Shown here: positions 62,469-64,000 of the stretch, in pieces
How the letters are laid out: each line of letters starts with the position of its first letter
How positions within the stretch are numbered: the stretch's first letter is position 1
From: Pseudooceanicola marinus
Lineage (GTDB): Bacteria; Pseudomonadota; Alphaproteobacteria; Rhodobacterales; Rhodobacteraceae
Length of the DNA: 64,000 nucleotides
Reading direction: 5' to 3'
Assembly: GCF_002786295.1 (NCBI RefSeq)
Contig: NZ_PGTC01000017.1
Coordinates: 248,001-312,000 of the forward strand
Notes under the pieces: model-generated
Seen by the model: the letters and a program-made list of their open reading frames with translations, nothing else
Told to the model about the DNA's origin: nothing
The model's database searches: none
Translations under genes and position numbers: made by a program

Positions 62469-63386
62469 TCAGCCCCGGTGCTTTGCATCAAACTCGTAGC
62501 CGTAATCGTAGGATTTCAACGGCTTCGGGGAAAGCTCATACGTCGCTTTTCGCAGGAAATCCATCATTGCTTTGGTATCGCCCGCGTGCGCGGCCAGGAC
62601 GTCGGCGGCAACCGGCTCGCCCACCACCACGCGGACCGGGCCATCGACCCGGCAGCGGAACTCCTTCAGCAGCAGGCCCATGCGAAGGGTCTGATGCAAA
62701 TGGCTGGCCAGCTGGAACAGGCGCGAGGTCGTGCCGTCGAAGAAGATCGGCACCACGGTCGCCCCGGACTTGGCGATCATCCGCGCGGTGAAGCCCCGCC
62801 AGCCAGGGTCCATAGGGTGCGAGAACGGCGTGGCCGAGGTCGACACCGTACCGCCCGGGAAGACCCCGATGCAGCCACCCTCGCGCAGGTAGCGCAGCGC
62901 CTCTCGCCGGGTTTCTATATTCGTTTCAACAGCTTCGCGCGTGATGTCAAAGCTGATCGGCAAGATCACACGGTCCAGGTCACTGGCCTTGCAAAAGACC
63001 CGGTTGGCCAGGATACGGAAATCGCCACGCCGTTCCTGCAGGATATGGCCCAACATCAACCCGTCGAGGATGCCGTAGGGATGATTGGCCACCACCACCA
63101 GCGGCCCCTCCTTCGGCAAGTTGTCGAGACTGCCGCCGACAATCGACAGCTCCAGCCCGTAGCGTTCGACGATGACCGACCAGAAATCGCGCCCCGCGCC
63201 GACATCTTCGTCGTAGCCGTCGGCCCGCCGGATCAGCGCCGGCCGGCCCAGGGCATTCTCCATCAACCGGATCACCATCCGCCCGGAGCGGGTCTGCGCG
63301 CTGGAGGCATAGGAGATGTCGCGCGCAATCTGCCGCCGACTGGGCGGCAGCGGATTGTGCTGAGACGGCAGGATATCGGCAGTCAT
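62469..63386 (-). CDS. Lysophospholipid acyltransferase family protein (hemolysin-type)
   Basis: This 305-residue protein has the acyltransferase site NHPYGILD (Asn101-His102 to Asp108), a H-x5-D variant found in hemolysin-type acyltransferases, and a second motif VFPGGT. It probably adds acyl groups to a lipid precursor such as lyso-ornithine lipid or lysophospholipid. It lies upstream of murI on the same strand, possibly in one operon. Confidence 0.88.
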   Translation of the reverse strand: MTADILPSQHNPLPPSRRQIARDISYASSAQTRSGRMVIRLMENALGRPALIRRADGYDEDVGAGRDFWSVIVERYGLELSIVGGSLDNLPKEGPLVVVANHPYGILDGLMLGHILQERRGDFRILANRVFCKASDLDRVILPISFDITREAVETNIETRREALRYLREGGCIGVFPGGTVSTSATPFSHPMDPGWRGFTARMIAKSGATVVPIFFDGTTSRLFQLASHLHQTLRMGLLLKEFRCRVDGPVRVVVGEPVAADVLAAHAGDTKAMMDFLRKATYELSPKPLKSYDYGYEFDAKHRG

Positions 63387-63540
63387 GGCAAGGGTCCCCG
63401 GTGTTGCGCCTCCTTAGCCACGCCCCCGGATTCGATCCAGAGCCTTGCGCCGGCGGCGCGCCCGTCGCGCCAGACAGTGACCTGCGCGCGACGCCGCCCG
63501 CATCCAAGCGCGGCGGCCTTGCCATCCAGTTAAGAGCAAA

Positions 63541-63566
63541 AGACCCGGATCCCAAAGGGACCCGGG
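63541..63566 (-). terminator. Terminator of the indolepyruvate oxidoreductase gene
   Basis: On the minus strand, CCCGGGTCCC and GGGATCCGGG pair as 10 bp with one G-U pair and a TTT loop, then TCTTTTGC. The plus-strand copy would have a mismatch, so the orientation is minus. Confidence 0.7.
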
Positions 63567-63638
63567 CCAACAGAGCGGCAACCGGCCGAAGAGGTGCCGG
63601 GAAGCGCGTGTTTTCGTGCCGCTCCGGCGCCGCGGTCC

Positions 63639-64000
63639 TTATTCGGCCGCAGCGCGGACGGGGCCGTCACGCAGCACCGCCAGATAGGCCTCACGCTGCT
63701 TGGCGGCCTTCGCCTCGTTCTCGACCTTGACCGGGCCGAAGCCGCGGATGGACAGGGGCAGCTCCGCCAAGGCGATCACCGTTTCGATCAACTCCGGGTC
63801 GTAACCCTTTGCGATTTCGCCCATATCCGCTTCGTACTGAGCCAGCAGCGCACGTTCCATCTTTCGTTCGGACAGATTGCGGAACGGGTCCAGAATTGTG
63901 CCACGGATCCCCTTCAGGTGCGCGAGCAGCCAGAAGGACCGCCCCATCCACTCGCCGAAGCTGCGCTTCACCGGGCGGCCATCCTTGCCTTTCTTCTCGA
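63639..64000 (-). CDS. Indolepyruvate ferredoxin oxidoreductase (C-terminal part; rest outside window)
   Basis: The minus-strand frame is open at the window end, so only the last ~120 residues are seen. They match the C-terminal tail of fused IorAB proteins: KGKDGRPVKRSFGEWM, LLAHLKGIRGTILDPF, RKMERALLAQYEADM and IRGFGPVK. The enzyme oxidatively decarboxylates aryl-pyruvates using ferredoxin and CoA. A terminator follows the stop. Confidence 0.88.
   Translation of the reverse strand, partial: EKKGKDGRPVKRSFGEWMGRSFWLLAHLKGIRGTILDPFRNLSERKMERALLAQYEADMGEIAKGYDPELIETVIALAELPLSIRGFGPVKVENEAKAAKQREAYLAVLRDGPVRAAAE

Overview
The window is GC-rich chromosomal DNA from an alphaproteobacterium, most likely a member of the Rhodobacteraceae (Rhodobacter/Roseobacter group). 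The evidence is: the block trpD-trpC-moaC-moeA-lexA-comEC-gltX-gltA; a holin/endolysin pair of the kind that releases gene transfer agents (GTAs); an alphaproteobacterial LexA box (GAAC-N7-GAAC) in front of lexA; and a coenzyme B12-dependent (class II) ribonucleotide reductase. Nearly all of the sequence is ordinary, tightly packed chromosome. The exception is a decayed stretch from about 28.9 to 31.4 kb.

Region by region. 0-6 kb: the end of a tctA transporter gene, then a TetR repressor divergent from an RND efflux adaptor and pump. 6-8 kb: a DEAD-box RNA helicase with a long basic glycine-rich tail. 8-14 kb: a minus-strand run of aldehyde dehydrogenase, a 3-hydroxyisobutyrate-dehydrogenase-like enzyme and a TRAP transporter (dctP, dctQ, dctM). 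14-21 kb: a minus-strand ABC importer operon (ATPase, two permeases, binding protein) that continues into an EEP-fold phosphoesterase and a glycerophosphodiester phosphodiesterase. A divergent ROK-family regulator faces this operon across a perfect 13-bp palindrome. 21-24 kb: a transglutaminase-like protein, a small unknown protein, a YqaA-type membrane protein and dsbB. 24-29 kb: nrdJ with an NrdR box upstream, then cytochrome b561.

29-31.4 kb is a relic zone. It holds a frameshifted surface-protein gene with 26-residue W-D repeats and Ig-like domains, and possibly a remnant of a DNA-binding protein. It ends at a tRNA-Pro(UGG) gene. 31.6-39.6 kb carries housekeeping and minor genes: a DUF192 protein, a double cold-shock protein, pdxH, fabI, a LysE exporter, gpt, a divergent QorB-like/HxlR pair, a DUF4336 protein and an aminotransferase. 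39.7-54 kb carries a PpiD-like chaperone, a YibQ-type protein, and then trpD-ung-trpC-moaC-moeA as overlapping genes, lexA, comEC, gltX and gltA.

54-64 kb, nearly all on the minus strand, holds an MFS transporter, a PaaG-like isomerase, cytochrome c maturation genes (ccmH, ccmF, ccmE) with the endolysin/holin pair lodged between ccmE and ccmF, argC, murI, an acyltransferase, and the end of an indolepyruvate ferredoxin oxidoreductase gene.

The most interesting points are the lysis pair inside the ccm locus, its Shine-Dalgarno sequence buried in a hairpin, and an EF-hand-like loop in the endolysin. LexA and ComEC, both tied to GTA biology in Rhodobacter capsulatus, lie about 10 kb away. Also notable are several clear operators (ROK, HxlR, TetR, NrdR, LexA), the phosphodiester-uptake operon, and the broken surface-protein gene. 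No CRISPR array, insertion sequence, prophage structural gene or rRNA was found.
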